A DNA stretch of 64,000 nt. It comes from Streptoverticillium olivoreticuli subsp. olivoreticuli (GTDB taxonomy: Bacteria; Actinomycetota; Actinomycetes; Streptomycetales; Streptomycetaceae). This document shows, piece after piece, positions 25,880 through 34,846 of this stretch. The position numbers were made by a program, and so were the translations under genes. The stretch spans positions 3,689,001 to 3,753,000 of the forward strand of contig NZ_CP031455.1 in assembly GCF_003391135.1 (NCBI RefSeq), given 5' to 3'. The notes beneath the pieces are model-generated. The model was not told the DNA's origin, searched no databases, and saw nothing but the letters and a program-made list of their open reading frames with translations. How positions within the stretch are numbered: the stretch's first letter is position 1; the number at the start of each line of letters is the position of its first letter.

Positions 25880-28594
25880 TCAGCGGCTGTCGCTGCCCGT
25901 ACCGATCGCCGCGGCCCGGCCCGCCTCAAGACGCGCCACCGGGATGCGGAACGGCGAGCAGGAGACGTAGTCCAGGCCCACCTCGTGGAAGAAGTGCACC
26001 GACTCCGGGTCGCCGCCGTGCTCACCGCAGACGCCGAGCTTGAGGTCGGGGCGGGTGGCCCGGCCGGCCTTGACGGCGGAGCGGACGAGCGAGCCGACGC
26101 CGTCCTTGTCGATGGTCTCGAAGGGGCTGACGCCGAAGATGCCCTTCTCCAGGTAGGCGGTGAAGAAGCTCGCCTCGACGTCGTCGCGGGAGAAGCCCCA
26201 CACGGTCTGGGTGAGGTCGTTGGTGCCGAAGGAGAAGAACTCGGCGGCCTCGGCGATCTGATCGGCCGTCAGCGCGGCGCGCGGCAGCTCGATCATCGTG
26301 CCGATGGTCAGCCGGAGTTCGGTGCCGGTGGCGGCCTCGACCTCGGCGATGACCCGGTCGGCCTCCTCGCGGACGATCTCCAGCTCCTGGACCGTGCCGA
26401 CGAGCGGGATCATGATCTCGGCGCGCGGGTCGCCCTTGGCGTTCCTGCGCTCGGCCGCGGCCTCGGCGATGGCCCGCACCTGCATGGCGAACAGGCCGGG
26501 GATGACCAGGCCGAGCCGGACGCCGCGCAGGCCCAGCATCGGGTTCTGCTCGTGGAGCTTGTGCACGGCCTGCAGGAGGCGCAGGTCGTTCTCGTTGGCG
26601 TCCTCGCGGGCCTCGGCGAGCGCGACGCGCACCGACAGCTCGGTGATGTCGGGGAGGAACTCGTGCAGCGGCGGGTCGAGCAGGCGGACGGTGACCGGCA
26701 GGCCGTCCATGGCCTCGAAGAGCTCGACGAAGTCGGCCTTCTGGAGCGGCAGCAGGGCGCCGAGCGCCTCTTCGCGCTCGCCGTCGGTGTCGGCGAGGAT
26801 GAGCCGCTCGACCATCTCGCGCCGCTCGCCGAGGAACATGTGCTCAGTGCGGCACAGGCCGATGCCCTGGGCGCCGAAGCGGCGGGCGCGGGCGGCGTCC
26901 TCGGCGTTGTCGGCGTTGGCCCGTACGCGCAGCCGGCGCATCCGGTCGGCGTAGGCCATCATCCGGTGGACGGCCTGGACCAGCTCGTCGGCGTCGTCGG
27001 CGCCCGCGTGCATCCGGCCCTCGAAGTACTCGACGACCGGGGACGGCACGACCGGGACCTCTCCGAGGTAGACCTTGCCGGTGGAGCCGTCGATGGAGAC
27101 GACGTCGCCCTCCTCGATCACCACCCCGCCGGGCGCGGTCATCCGGCGCCGCTTGGTGTCGACCTCCAGCTCCTCGGCGCCGCAGACACAGGTCTTGCCC
27201 ATGCCGCGGGCGACGACGGCGGCGTGCGAGGTCTTGCCGCCGCGCGAGGTGAGGATGCCCTCGGCGGCGATCATGCCGTTGAGGTCGTCGGGGTTGGTCT
27301 CGCGGCGGATCAGGATGACCTTCTCGCCGGACCGGGACCACTTCACGGCGGTGTAGGAGTCGAAGACGGCCTTGCCGACCGCGGCGCCCGGGGAGGCGGC
27401 GATGCCCCGGCCCAGCAGGTCGGTCTTGGCCTTCTCGTCGAAGCGGGGGAACATCAGCTGCGCCAGCTGGGCGCCCGTCACCCGCTGGAGCGCCTCGGCC
27501 TCGTCGATCAGGCCCTGGTCCACCAGCTGGGTCGCGATGCGGAAGGCCGCGCCCGCGGTGCGCTTGCCGACGCGGGTCTGGAGCATCCAGAGCTTGCCGC
27601 GCTCGATGGTGAACTCGATGTCGCAGAGGTCCTTGTAGTGCGTCTCCAGCGTCTCCATGATCTGGATCAGCTGGTCGTACGAGGCCTTGTCGATCCGCTC
27701 CAGGTCGGCGAGCGGCACGGTGTTGCGGATGCCCGCGACGACGTCCTCGCCCTGGGCGTTCTGGAGGTAGTCGCCGTAGACGCCCTGGTGGCCGCTGGCG
27801 GGGTCGCGGGTGAAGGCGACGCCGGTGCCGGAGTCGGGGCCGAGGTTGCCGAAGACCATCGAGCAGATGTTGACGGCGGTGCCCAGGTCGCCGGGGATGC
27901 GCTCCTGGCGGCGGTAGAGCTTGGCGCGGTCGGTGTTCCACGACTCGAAGACGGCCCTTATGGCGAGGTCCATCTGCTCGCGCGGCTCCTGCGGGAAGTC
28001 CCGGCCGGTCTCCTTGGAGACGATGTCCTTGAACTCCGCCACGAGCCGCCGGAGGTCCGCGGCGTCGAGGTCGATGTCGGTGGTGACGCCCTTGGCCCGC
28101 TTGGCCTCGTCGAGCGCCTCCTCGAAGAGCTCGCCGTCGACGCCCAGGACGGTCTTGCCGAACATCTGGATGAGGCGGCGGTAGGAGTCCCAGGCGAACC
28201 GCTCGTCGCCGGCCTGGGCGGCGAGCCCGGTGACCGAGGCGTCGGAGAGGCCGATGTTGAGGACGGTGTCCATCATGCCGGGCATGGAGAACTTGGCGCC
28301 CGAGCGGACGGAGACCAGCAGCGGGTCGTCGGCCTGGCCGAGCTTCTTGCCCATCCCGGCCTCGAGGGCCTCGAGGTGGGCGGATACCTCGTCACGCAGT
28401 GCCGCGGGCTCGTGGCCGCTGGCGAGGTAGACCTTGCACGCCTCGGTGGTGATGGTGAAGCCGGGCGGGACGGGCAGGCCGAGGTTGGTCATCTCGGCGA
28501 GGTTGGCGCCCTTCCCGCCGAGCAGGTCCTTGAGGTCCTTGTTGCCCTCGGTGAAGTCGTAGACGAACTTCTGGCGATCTTGGGTTTCCGGCAC
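25880..28594 (-). CDS. ppdK: Pyruvate, phosphate dikinase
   Basis: A 904-residue enzyme interconverting pyruvate, ATP and Pi with phosphoenolpyruvate, AMP and PPi; it links glycolysis and gluconeogenesis. N-terminal ATP-grasp domain (GGKGANLAEMTNLGLPVPPG near 25; SVRSGAKFSMPGMMDT), central swivelling domain with the phospho-histidine (TSRGGKTSHAAVVARGMG), and C-terminal PEP/pyruvate TIM barrel with GLCRTEHMF, SFGTNDLTQ and the catalytic cysteine in GVCGEHGG. Length matches bacterial PPDKs. GTG 28594 has GAGGAG ten bases upstream; upstream in-frame codons in the longer ORF are not conserved-looking. Confidence 0.97.
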   Translation of the reverse strand: MPETQDRQKFVYDFTEGNKDLKDLLGGKGANLAEMTNLGLPVPPGFTITTEACKVYLASGHEPAALRDEVSAHLEALEAGMGKKLGQADDPLLVSVRSGAKFSMPGMMDTVLNIGLSDASVTGLAAQAGDERFAWDSYRRLIQMFGKTVLGVDGELFEEALDEAKRAKGVTTDIDLDAADLRRLVAEFKDIVSKETGRDFPQEPREQMDLAIRAVFESWNTDRAKLYRRQERIPGDLGTAVNICSMVFGNLGPDSGTGVAFTRDPASGHQGVYGDYLQNAQGEDVVAGIRNTVPLADLERIDKASYDQLIQIMETLETHYKDLCDIEFTIERGKLWMLQTRVGKRTAGAAFRIATQLVDQGLIDEAEALQRVTGAQLAQLMFPRFDEKAKTDLLGRGIAASPGAAVGKAVFDSYTAVKWSRSGEKVILIRRETNPDDLNGMIAAEGILTSRGGKTSHAAVVARGMGKTCVCGAEELEVDTKRRRMTAPGGVVIEEGDVVSIDGSTGKVYLGEVPVVPSPVVEYFEGRMHAGADDADELVQAVHRMMAYADRMRRLRVRANADNAEDAARARRFGAQGIGLCRTEHMFLGERREMVERLILADTDGEREEALGALLPLQKADFVELFEAMDGLPVTVRLLDPPLHEFLPDITELSVRVALAEAREDANENDLRLLQAVHKLHEQNPMLGLRGVRLGLVIPGLFAMQVRAIAEAAAERRNAKGDPRAEIMIPLVGTVQELEIVREEADRVIAEVEAATGTELRLTIGTMIELPRAALTADQIAEAAEFFSFGTNDLTQTVWGFSRDDVEASFFTAYLEKGIFGVSPFETIDKDGVGSLVRSAVKAGRATRPDLKLGVCGEHGGDPESVHFFHEVGLDYVSCSPFRIPVARLEAGRAAAIGTGSDSR

Positions 28595-29096
28595 GGGACT
28601 CGACTCCTCACTGGGGTCCCCCCGTACACAGGTGAGGGGAAGGCTGCTCAAACGATGCTGACGGCGGGGAGCGTACCCAGATCGAAGGCTTTTGAGGAGG
28701 TCCACTCCACGGTCATAGGGCCGTAACCACCCGTCTGCCAGCAGATCGAAAGTCAAGGCCCGGGAAAGAGGCCGAATCCCGCTCATTCAACACTTGAACC
28801 AAGGATGACAAGCCGAATCCGCAAGGTCACGCAGCGTCGATGGATCAAGAGGCGGGTCGTCAAGTAATGAACGCAAGAAGGGTGGCACCCAGTGCCACCC
28901 TTCAGAAAGGTACCGCCGCTTTCCAGCCGCTCATCTGAGCGCAACCATGATCAGAGGTGGCGAGAATCACGCCACCCGACCCCCCGAAACCGGGGCTCCG
29001 CCCCAGGCCCCGAAGCACGCTTCGCGCGCTGTCCTCAATCGCCGGACGGGGGGACCCCCAAGGCCGCCCCCGCCGCAGGCGGCAACGGCGAGACCC
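28595..29096. other. 502-bp region: ppdK upstream region, hairpin and intergenic repeat copy
   Basis: The part nearest ppdK (28595-28875) is relatively AT-rich and should hold its promoter, although I see no convincing hexamers. A strong hairpin (28877-28888 with 28892-28903, arm GAAGGGTGGCAC) could end dus transcription. From about 28980 to 29090 lies a copy of the dispersed repeat (CGAAGCACGCTTCG hairpin, GTCCTCAATCGCCGGACGGG at 29031-29050, then CCGCCGCAGGCGGCAA), with only one arm of the large inverted repeat kept. Confidence 0.7.
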
Positions 29097-30239
29097 TCAG
29101 CCGCCCGACGTATCGAGCTCCGCGTCCGCGCCCACGGACGCGCAGTCGTACGGGTCGTCCAGCCACCCGTCCGGCAGAACGACCCGGTTGCGCCCTGACG
29201 TACGGCCGCGCGGCCCATCCGCGCCGATGGGCCACGCCTGGTCACCGTCGACCTCGCTCAGAAGAGCGGACAGCTCGTCCAGGGAGGAGGAGACGGCCAG
29301 CTTCTTGCGCAGGTCGGAGCCGACCGAGAAGCCCTTGGTGTACCAGGCGACGTGCTTGCGGAAGTCGATGACGCCGCGCTCCTCGCTCTCCAGCCACTCC
29401 CCCAGCAGCTCCGCGTGGCGCACCATGACGCGGGCGACCTCCTTGAAGACCGGCGCCGCGGGCGCGCCGCCGCCCTCGAAGGCGGCCACCAGGTCGCCGA
29501 AGAGCCAGGGCCGGCCCAGGCAGCCGCGGCCGACCACGACGCCGTCGCAGCCGGTCTCGCGCATCATGCGCACGGCGTCCTCCGCCGACCAGATGTCGCC
29601 GTTCCCGAGGACCGGTATCTCGGTGACGGTCTCCTTCAGCCGCGCGATGGCGTCCCAGTCGGCGGTGCCGCCGTAGTGCTGGGCGGCCGTGCGGCCGTGC
29701 AGCGCGATGGCCGTGACGCCCTCCTCGACGGCGATCCGCCCGGCGTCGAGATAGGTCATGTGGTCGTCGTCGATGCCCTTGCGCATCTTCATCGTGACGG
29801 GCAGCGAGCCGGCGTTGCCGACGGCCTCCCGCAGGATGGAGCGCAGCAGGTTCCGCTTGTACGGGAGCGCCGAGCCGCCGCCCTTGCGGGTGATCTTGGG
29901 GACCGGGCAGCCGAAGTTGAGGTCGACGTGGTCGGCGAGGTCCTCGTCCACGATCATGCGGACGGCCTTGCCGACGGTCTCCGGGTCCACCCCGTAGAGC
30001 TGGATGGAGCGCGGCTTCTCGGTGCCGTCGAAGTGGATCAGGCGCATGGTCTTGGCGTCCCGCTCGACCAGGGCCCGGGTGGTGATCATCTCGCTGACGA
30101 AGAGCCCCTTGCCGCCGGAGAACTCCCGGCACAGCGTGCGGAAGGGCGCGTTGGTGATCCCCGCCATGGGGGCGAGCACCACCGGCGGCCACACGGTGTG
30201 CGGGCCGATCTGGAGGGGCGTGGCGGCGTCGTTCGTCAT
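29097..30239 (-). CDS. dusB: tRNA-dihydrouridine synthase (DusB type)
   Basis: A 380-residue flavoenzyme that reduces uridines in the tRNA D-loop using NADPH. The FMN-binding TIM barrel is clear: VVLAPMAGITNAPFRTLC near the N-terminus, DLNFGCPVPKITRKGGGSAL with the catalytic Cys near 115, TMKMRKG, ALHGRTAAQHY, and VVGRGCLGRPWLF. The C-terminal helical tRNA-binding domain follows, with an extra charged, glycine-rich tail. I chose ATG 30239 by family length; ATG 30248 or 30266 are possible and none has an ideal ribosome-binding site. Divergent from an MFS gene. Confidence 0.95.
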   Translation of the reverse strand: MTNDAATPLQIGPHTVWPPVVLAPMAGITNAPFRTLCREFSGGKGLFVSEMITTRALVERDAKTMRLIHFDGTEKPRSIQLYGVDPETVGKAVRMIVDEDLADHVDLNFGCPVPKITRKGGGSALPYKRNLLRSILREAVGNAGSLPVTMKMRKGIDDDHMTYLDAGRIAVEEGVTAIALHGRTAAQHYGGTADWDAIARLKETVTEIPVLGNGDIWSAEDAVRMMRETGCDGVVVGRGCLGRPWLFGDLVAAFEGGGAPAAPVFKEVARVMVRHAELLGEWLESEERGVIDFRKHVAWYTKGFSVGSDLRKKLAVSSSLDELSALLSEVDGDQAWPIGADGPRGRTSGRNRVVLPDGWLDDPYDCASVGADAELDTSGG

Positions 30240-30272
30240 GCCACCCATTGTCGCGTACCCATCCACCTCATT

Positions 30273-30309
30273 TAGTTGTACTCTTTAAATCATTAGACGA
30301 ATACAACTA
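30273..30309. promoter_or_regulatory. Probable MarR operator/promoter of the efflux operon
   Basis: An AT-rich island between dusB and the MFS gene contains TAGTTGTA (30273-30280) and its reverse complement TACAACTA (30302-30309), 21 bases apart. TTGTAC at 30276-30281 could serve as a -35 box. Because a MarR gene is second in the downstream operon, autoregulation at this site is likely (inference). Confidence 0.55.
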
Positions 30310-30325
30310 CCCGAGGTGCTGCCGC

Positions 30326-31759
30326 ATGCCAGAGCTCTCCCGCCGCCGACGGCTGCTCGTCCTGGCGATCTGCTGCACGAGTCTGCTGATCGTCAGTCTC
30401 GACAACACGATCCTCAACGTGGCGCTGCCGTCGATGCAGAAGGAGCTGCACACCTCGGTCTCCGGCCTCCAGTGGACGATCGACGCCTACACCCTCGTGC
30501 TGGCCTCGCTGCTGATGCTGGGCGGCTCGACCGCCGACCGGATCGGCCGCAGACGGATATTCCAGATCGGCCTGACGCTCTTCACCGCCGGATCCCTGCT
30601 GTGCAGCCTGGCCCCCGGGCTCGGCTGGCTGATCGCCTTCCGGATGGTCCAGGCGGTCGGCGGCTCGATGCTCAACCCGGTCGCGATGTCGATCATCACC
30701 AACACCTTCACCGACCCGAGGGAACGGGCCCGCGCGATCGGCGTGTGGGGCGGTGTCGTCGGCATCAGCATGGCCGCCGGGCCCATCGTCGGCGGCGCGC
30801 TCGTCGAATCGGTCGGCTGGCGCTCGATCTTCTGGATCAACCTGCCGGTCGGGCTGCTCGCCCTGGTCATGACCGCCCGCTTCGTCCCCGAGTCCCGCGC
30901 CCCGAAGCCCCGCAGGCCCGACCCCGTCGGCCAGCTGCTGGTGATCGCGCTGCTCGGCTCGGTGACCTACGGAATCATCGAGGGCTCCGCCGCGGGCTGG
31001 ACCTCACCGCTGATCCTCGGCTGCTTCGCACTCGCCCTCGGCTCGCTCGCCGGGCTGCTGACGTACGAGAAGAGGCGGCACGAACCACTCGTCGAGCTGG
31101 GCTTCTTCCGCAGCGTGCCCTTCAGCGGGGCCACCGCGATCGGCGTGAGCGCCTTCGCCGCGCTCGGCGGCTTCCTCTTCCTCAACACCCTCTACCTCCA
31201 GAACGGGCGCGGTCTGTCCGCCCTCCACGCCGGGCTGTTCATGCTGCCGATGGCCGCCATGACCCTGGTCTGCGGCCCGCTGTCGGGACGCCTGGTCAGC
31301 GCGCGCGGGCCCCGGCTGCCGCTCGTCCTGGGCGGTACGGCGATGACGGCCAGCGGCCTGATGTTCGCCGCCTTCGACGCACAGTCGACCGACGCGGCGC
31401 TGTTCACGGCGTACGTCCTCTTCGGCATCGGCTTCGGCCTGGTCAACGCCCCCATCACCAACACCGCGGTCTCCGGCATGCCGCGCTCCCGCGCCGGGGT
31501 CGCCGCCGCGATCGTCTCCACCAGCCGCCAGGTCGGCCAGTCGCTCGGCGTCGCCGTGATCGGCGCGGCGGTCGCCGCCGGGCTGCGGCTCACGGGCTGG
31601 TGGATCATCGCCGCGTGCGGACTGGCCGTCCTGCTGCTCGGTACGATCACCACCGGCCGCTGGGCCACCGGCACCGCCGAACGCGCCGCCGCCCGCCTCG
31701 GCCCGGGCAGCACGCGACCGGCCGCCGCCTCGCTCCCCACGAGATCAGGATCCCGGTGA
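30326..31759 (+). CDS. MFS multidrug-type efflux transporter (DHA2, 14 TM)
   Basis: A 477-residue proton-coupled drug exporter with about 14 membrane segments. Motifs: LDNTILNVALPSM in helix 1 (DHA2 motif D1), the loop 2-3 motif A (GGSTADRIGRRRIFQIG), and motif C in helix 5 (GISMAAGPIVGGALV). ATG 30326 has GAGGTGC seven bases upstream. It is followed after seven bases by a MarR gene, giving a two-gene operon typical of self-regulated drug resistance. Confidence 0.93.
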   Translation: MPELSRRRRLLVLAICCTSLLIVSLDNTILNVALPSMQKELHTSVSGLQWTIDAYTLVLASLLMLGGSTADRIGRRRIFQIGLTLFTAGSLLCSLAPGLGWLIAFRMVQAVGGSMLNPVAMSIITNTFTDPRERARAIGVWGGVVGISMAAGPIVGGALVESVGWRSIFWINLPVGLLALVMTARFVPESRAPKPRRPDPVGQLLVIALLGSVTYGIIEGSAAGWTSPLILGCFALALGSLAGLLTYEKRRHEPLVELGFFRSVPFSGATAIGVSAFAALGGFLFLNTLYLQNGRGLSALHAGLFMLPMAAMTLVCGPLSGRLVSARGPRLPLVLGGTAMTASGLMFAAFDAQSTDAALFTAYVLFGIGFGLVNAPITNTAVSGMPRSRAGVAAAIVSTSRQVGQSLGVAVIGAAVAAGLRLTGWWIIAACGLAVLLLGTITTGRWATGTAERAAARLGPGSTRPAAASLPTRSGSR

Positions 31760-31766
31760 CACCACC

Positions 31767-32201
31767 ATGAGCACGCACGACACCACCACGGCGACCGCCG
31801 AGCGCGCCTGGGCGAACCTCCGGGAGATCGTCCTCGGCGGCAACGAACGGCGCAAGGACGTCGTCGAGGCGCTCGGCATGAGCTTCTTCCGCGTCAAGGC
31901 GCTGCGCCGGATCGCCCGGGAACCGGTGACCCTGCGGGAACTGGCCGACCAGCTGCTGACCGACCGCCCGTACGCGACGCTGGTCGTGGACGACCTGGAG
32001 AGCCGCGGCCTGGTGGAACGCACCGCGAACCCGGCGGACCGGCGGTCGAAGATCGTGTCGGTGACGGAGACGGGCCGCTCCGCGGCGGAGCGGGCGAATC
32101 GCATTCTGGGCACGCCGCCGGCGGCACTGCTGGCACTGCCGCCGGATGACCTCGCTGTACTGGACCGGATCGCTGCGCGGCTCGCCGACGAGGGGCTCTG
32201 A
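31767..32201 (+). CDS. MarR-family transcriptional regulator
   Basis: A 144-residue winged-helix repressor: recognition helix region TLRELADQLLTDRPYATLVVDDLES (about 57-80) and wing GLVERTANPADRRSKIVSVT. It likely represses the upstream MFS gene and releases DNA on binding a drug-like ligand; the ligand is unknown. Seven bases separate it from the MFS gene, same strand. Confidence 0.92.
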   Translation: MSTHDTTTATAERAWANLREIVLGGNERRKDVVEALGMSFFRVKALRRIAREPVTLRELADQLLTDRPYATLVVDDLESRGLVERTANPADRRSKIVSVTETGRSAAERANRILGTPPAALLALPPDDLAVLDRIAARLADEGL

Positions 32202-32297
32202 CCTGGGGCTCCGCGGTGGGGCTCCGCCCCGGGCCCCGGTCGAGTTCGGGTGCGGCCCTGCGGGCGGCAACGGACCCGCACCCAACCGCGCGCAGAC
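32202..32297. repeat. Degenerate intergenic repeat at a convergent junction
   Basis: 96 bp between the convergent MarR and XRE genes, made of modules shared with the larger repeat family (GGGGCTCCGCCCCGG, TTCGGGTGCGGCCC, CGGGCGGCAACGGACCCG). Only hairpin-forming flanks remain; the central GTCCTCAA inverted repeat is absent. Confidence 0.6.
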
Positions 32298-33173
32298 CTA
32301 CACGTACAGCTCGCGCAAACGCTCCAGCCGCCCCCGCGACTCCTCATCCGCCGGCGTATAAGCGAGAAGCTTCGCGCCCGCGTTCGGCCCCAGCCACAAG
32401 CTCGTGTAGTCGAGGCGCAGCAACCCCACCCGCGACTGACGGAACGCCTTCGTCCGTTCGGCGAAGCGGAGGACCTCGTGCCGGTCCCAGATCTCGCGGA
32501 ACTCCGGTGATTCGTCCTGGAGCCGCTTGAGCAGGCACTTCCAGGCCGGATCCGCGAGGTTTTCGGCCATCGACGCACGGAACTTGGCGGCCATGACCCG
32601 GACCGACTCGTCGCGGTCGACGAGGCTCGCGCGCCACTCGGGGTTCATGAAGGCGAGCCACATGCAGTTGCGCTCCTCGCGGGGGAGGGCGTCGAGGTCG
32701 CACATCAGCTGCCCGTAGGGGCGGTTGTACGCGAGGATGTCGTACCGCGCGTTCTGCACGCAGGCGGGGAACGGCTCCAGCTGATCCAGCATCAGGCGGA
32801 TCGAGGACGGCACCCCGGCGCACTCCGTGCCCGGCAGGGGATCGGTCGAGTTCGCGAGGGCGAAGAGGTGGCTGCGCTCGCCCAGGTCGAGCATGAGCGC
32901 GCGGGCGATGGCGTCGAGCACCTGCGCGGAGACCTTGATGTCGCGCGCCTGCTCCAGCCAGGTGTACCAGGTGACGCCGACGGCGGCGAGGTGGGCGACC
33001 TCCTCGCGGCGCAGGCCCGGGGTGCGGCGGCGGGGTCCGCGCGGGAGGCCCGCCTGTTCGGGGGTGATGCGCTCGCGGCGGCTGCGCAGGAAGGCGGCGA
33101 GCTCGCCGCGCCGTACGTCGTCCGCCGTGCGCGCCGGGGCGGCGGGTCCGCGCTCGTGCACCATCGTGGTCAT
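32298..33173 (-). CDS. XRE-family regulator with MmyB-like (MLTR) ligand domain
   Basis: A 291-residue regulator. The N-terminal helix-turn-helix (about 20-90) shows LAAFLRSRRERITPEQ, TPGLRREEVAHLAAVGVTWY and WLEQARDIKVS, typical of the MmyB group. The C-terminal MLTR ligand-binding domain (about 105-275), a PAS-like fold thought to bind fatty-acid or hydrophobic ligands, follows (WLGPNAGAKLLAYTP at the end). Divergent from an MFS gene that it probably controls. ATG 33173 has GGAG close by. Confidence 0.9.
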   Translation of the reverse strand: MTTMVHERGPAAPARTADDVRRGELAAFLRSRRERITPEQAGLPRGPRRRTPGLRREEVAHLAAVGVTWYTWLEQARDIKVSAQVLDAIARALMLDLGERSHLFALANSTDPLPGTECAGVPSSIRLMLDQLEPFPACVQNARYDILAYNRPYGQLMCDLDALPREERNCMWLAFMNPEWRASLVDRDESVRVMAAKFRASMAENLADPAWKCLLKRLQDESPEFREIWDRHEVLRFAERTKAFRQSRVGLLRLDYTSLWLGPNAGAKLLAYTPADEESRGRLERLRELYV

Positions 33174-33218
33174 GGCTCCAGGATGCCGGAATCTCCAGCC
33201 GGTTGGCAGGTAGTTCTT

Positions 33219-33244
33219 GTACCAGGATAAGGAGACTCTGGTAC
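33219..33244. promoter_or_regulatory. Inverted-repeat operator between XRE and MFS genes
   Basis: GTACCAG (33219-33225) and CTGGTAC (33238-33244) form a perfect inverted repeat with a 12-base spacer. The outer copies CAGGTA (from 33208) and TACCTG (33242-33247) add to the symmetry. It lies in the 101-bp divergent region and is the best candidate site for the XRE regulator. Confidence 0.6.
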
Positions 33245-33274
33245 CTGTCTGAGCGAGTGGGCATCGTCTCCTGT

Positions 33275-34714
33275 GTGAGCGAAACCCGAATACCCCCGAT
33301 AGCCCCGGCGGCCGTCGCCGCCACCGAACCGAGCCCTGTCCTCCGTCCCCTGGGACTCTTCACGGTGCTCATCGGCGCCGCTCTGCCGATGGTCGACTTC
33401 TTCATCGTCAACGTCGCCCTCCCCACCATCGACCACGATCTGCACGCGGGCCCGGCGCTGCTGGAGATGGTGGTGGGCGGCTACGGCGTCGCGTACGCCG
33501 TCCTGCTCGTGCTCGGCGGCCGGCTGGGCGACATGGTCGGCCGGCGGCGGCTGTTCCTGTGGGGTACGGCCGCCTTCGGGGTGACCTCCGTGGCGTGCGG
33601 GCTGGCCCCGGACGCCTGGACGCTGGTCGCGGCCCGGGTCGCGCAGGGCGCCGCGTCCGCGCTGATGCTGCCCCAGGTGCTGGCCACGATCCAGGCGACG
33701 ACGCGGGGCGCGCGCCGTACCAAGGCGCTGAGCCTGTACAGCGGCACGGCCGGGATCGCCAGCGCGGTCGGCCAGGTGCTCGGCGGTGTGCTGGTCTCCG
33801 TCGACATCGCGGGCACCGGCTGGCGGTCGATCTTCCTGGTGAACGCGCCGGTCGCGGTGGCCGCGCTGCTGCTGGCGGTGCGTACGGTGCCGGAGACGCG
33901 CTCGGAGCACCCGACGCGGGTGGACGGGCGGGGCACGGTCCTGCTGTCGCTGACGCTGGTGTCGCTGCTGCTGCCGCTGACGGAGGGCCGGGCGGCGGGC
34001 TGGCCGGTGTGGTCGTGGGCGCTGCTGGCCGTCTTCCCGGTGGCGGCGGTGTCGTTCCTGCTGGTCGAGCGGGGTGAGGAGCGGGCCGGGCGGACGCCGC
34101 TGGTGCCGCCGTCGCTGCTGCGGATCCGCTCGGTGCACAGCGGTCTCGCGCTGCTCGTGCCGTTCTCGCTCGGCTGGGGCGGCTTCATGTTCGTCCTCGC
34201 GGTGGCGCTCCAGGAGGGGCTGCGGCTGGGTCCGATGGCCGCGGGGCTGGCGCTGGTACCGATGTGCGTGACGTTCTTCGCCGGTTCGCTGCTCGGTCCG
34301 CGGCTGGCGGCGCGGTACGGGCGGCGCGCGGTGACGGCCGGGACGCTGATCCAGGCCGCGGGGCTGCTGGGCGTGGCCGCGACCTTCTACTGGGGCTGGG
34401 ACGGCCTGGGCGCGTGGGGCCCGGGGCCCGCGCTGGCCGTGCAGGGGCTGGGCCAGGGGCTGCTGCTGCCGCTGACGCTGCGGGTCGTGCTGAGCGAGGT
34501 GCCGGTGGCGCAGGCGGGGGTCGGCGGCGGGGTGATGGTGACCACGCAGCAGTCGTTCATGGCGCTGGGGGTGGCCACGCTGGGGTCGCTGTTCCTCTCG
34601 CTGACCCCCTCGATGGGGATGCGGGACGCGCTGGCGGTGACGTTGGCGGTGCAACTGGTGGCGGTGGCCGTGTCGGTCCTGCTGAGCCTGCGACTGCCGC
34701 GCACGATGGCCTGA
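33275..34714 (+). CDS. MFS efflux transporter (DHA2, 14 TM)
   Basis: A 479-residue exporter with about 14 membrane segments: helix 1 motif MVDFFIVNVALPTID, motif A GGRLGDMVGRRRLFLWG, and motif C-like GIASAVGQVLGGVLV. The N-terminus is a 30-residue proline/alanine-rich cytoplasmic tail. GTG 33275 is preferred by family length, although GTG 33257 is possible and neither has a strong ribosome-binding site. Divergent from and probably regulated by the XRE/MLTR gene. Confidence 0.9.
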   Translation: MSETRIPPIAPAAVAATEPSPVLRPLGLFTVLIGAALPMVDFFIVNVALPTIDHDLHAGPALLEMVVGGYGVAYAVLLVLGGRLGDMVGRRRLFLWGTAAFGVTSVACGLAPDAWTLVAARVAQGAASALMLPQVLATIQATTRGARRTKALSLYSGTAGIASAVGQVLGGVLVSVDIAGTGWRSIFLVNAPVAVAALLLAVRTVPETRSEHPTRVDGRGTVLLSLTLVSLLLPLTEGRAAGWPVWSWALLAVFPVAAVSFLLVERGEERAGRTPLVPPSLLRIRSVHSGLALLVPFSLGWGGFMFVLAVALQEGLRLGPMAAGLALVPMCVTFFAGSLLGPRLAARYGRRAVTAGTLIQAAGLLGVAATFYWGWDGLGAWGPGPALAVQGLGQGLLLPLTLRVVLSEVPVAQAGVGGGVMVTTQQSFMALGVATLGSLFLSLTPSMGMRDALAVTLAVQLVAVAVSVLLSLRLPRTMA

Positions 34715-34760
34715 AATCGCCCCCGAGGGTCTCCGAAGCCGGGGATCGAGGGGCGGAGCC

Positions 34761-34804
34761 GACACATGGACTGACAGATATTGAAATCTGTCAGTCCATG
34801 TGTC
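34761..34804. promoter_or_regulatory. Perfect 19-bp inverted repeat, probable TetR operator
   Basis: Arms 34761-34779 and 34786-34804 are perfect reverse complements with a 6-base loop (ATTGAA); the central part TGACAGAT...ATCTGTCA looks like a TetR-type operator. It lies 43 bases before the aldo-keto reductase start, in a gap after the MFS gene. TTGAAA (34781-34786) in its centre could be a -35 box. As RNA it would also form a strong hairpin able to terminate MFS transcription. Confidence 0.7.
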
Positions 34805-34846
34805 ACTCTTCTGATGTCCCCCGTACCCCTGTAAGAGGAGTCCCCC

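Noticed and set aside
25715..28726. 1003-codon plus-strand frame opposite ppdK
   Set aside because: Antisense shadow; PPDK on the other strand is a full-length, motif-complete enzyme.
28595..28870. Riboswitch upstream of ppdK
   Set aside because: I looked for known riboswitch cores in this AT-richer leader and found no conserved motif.
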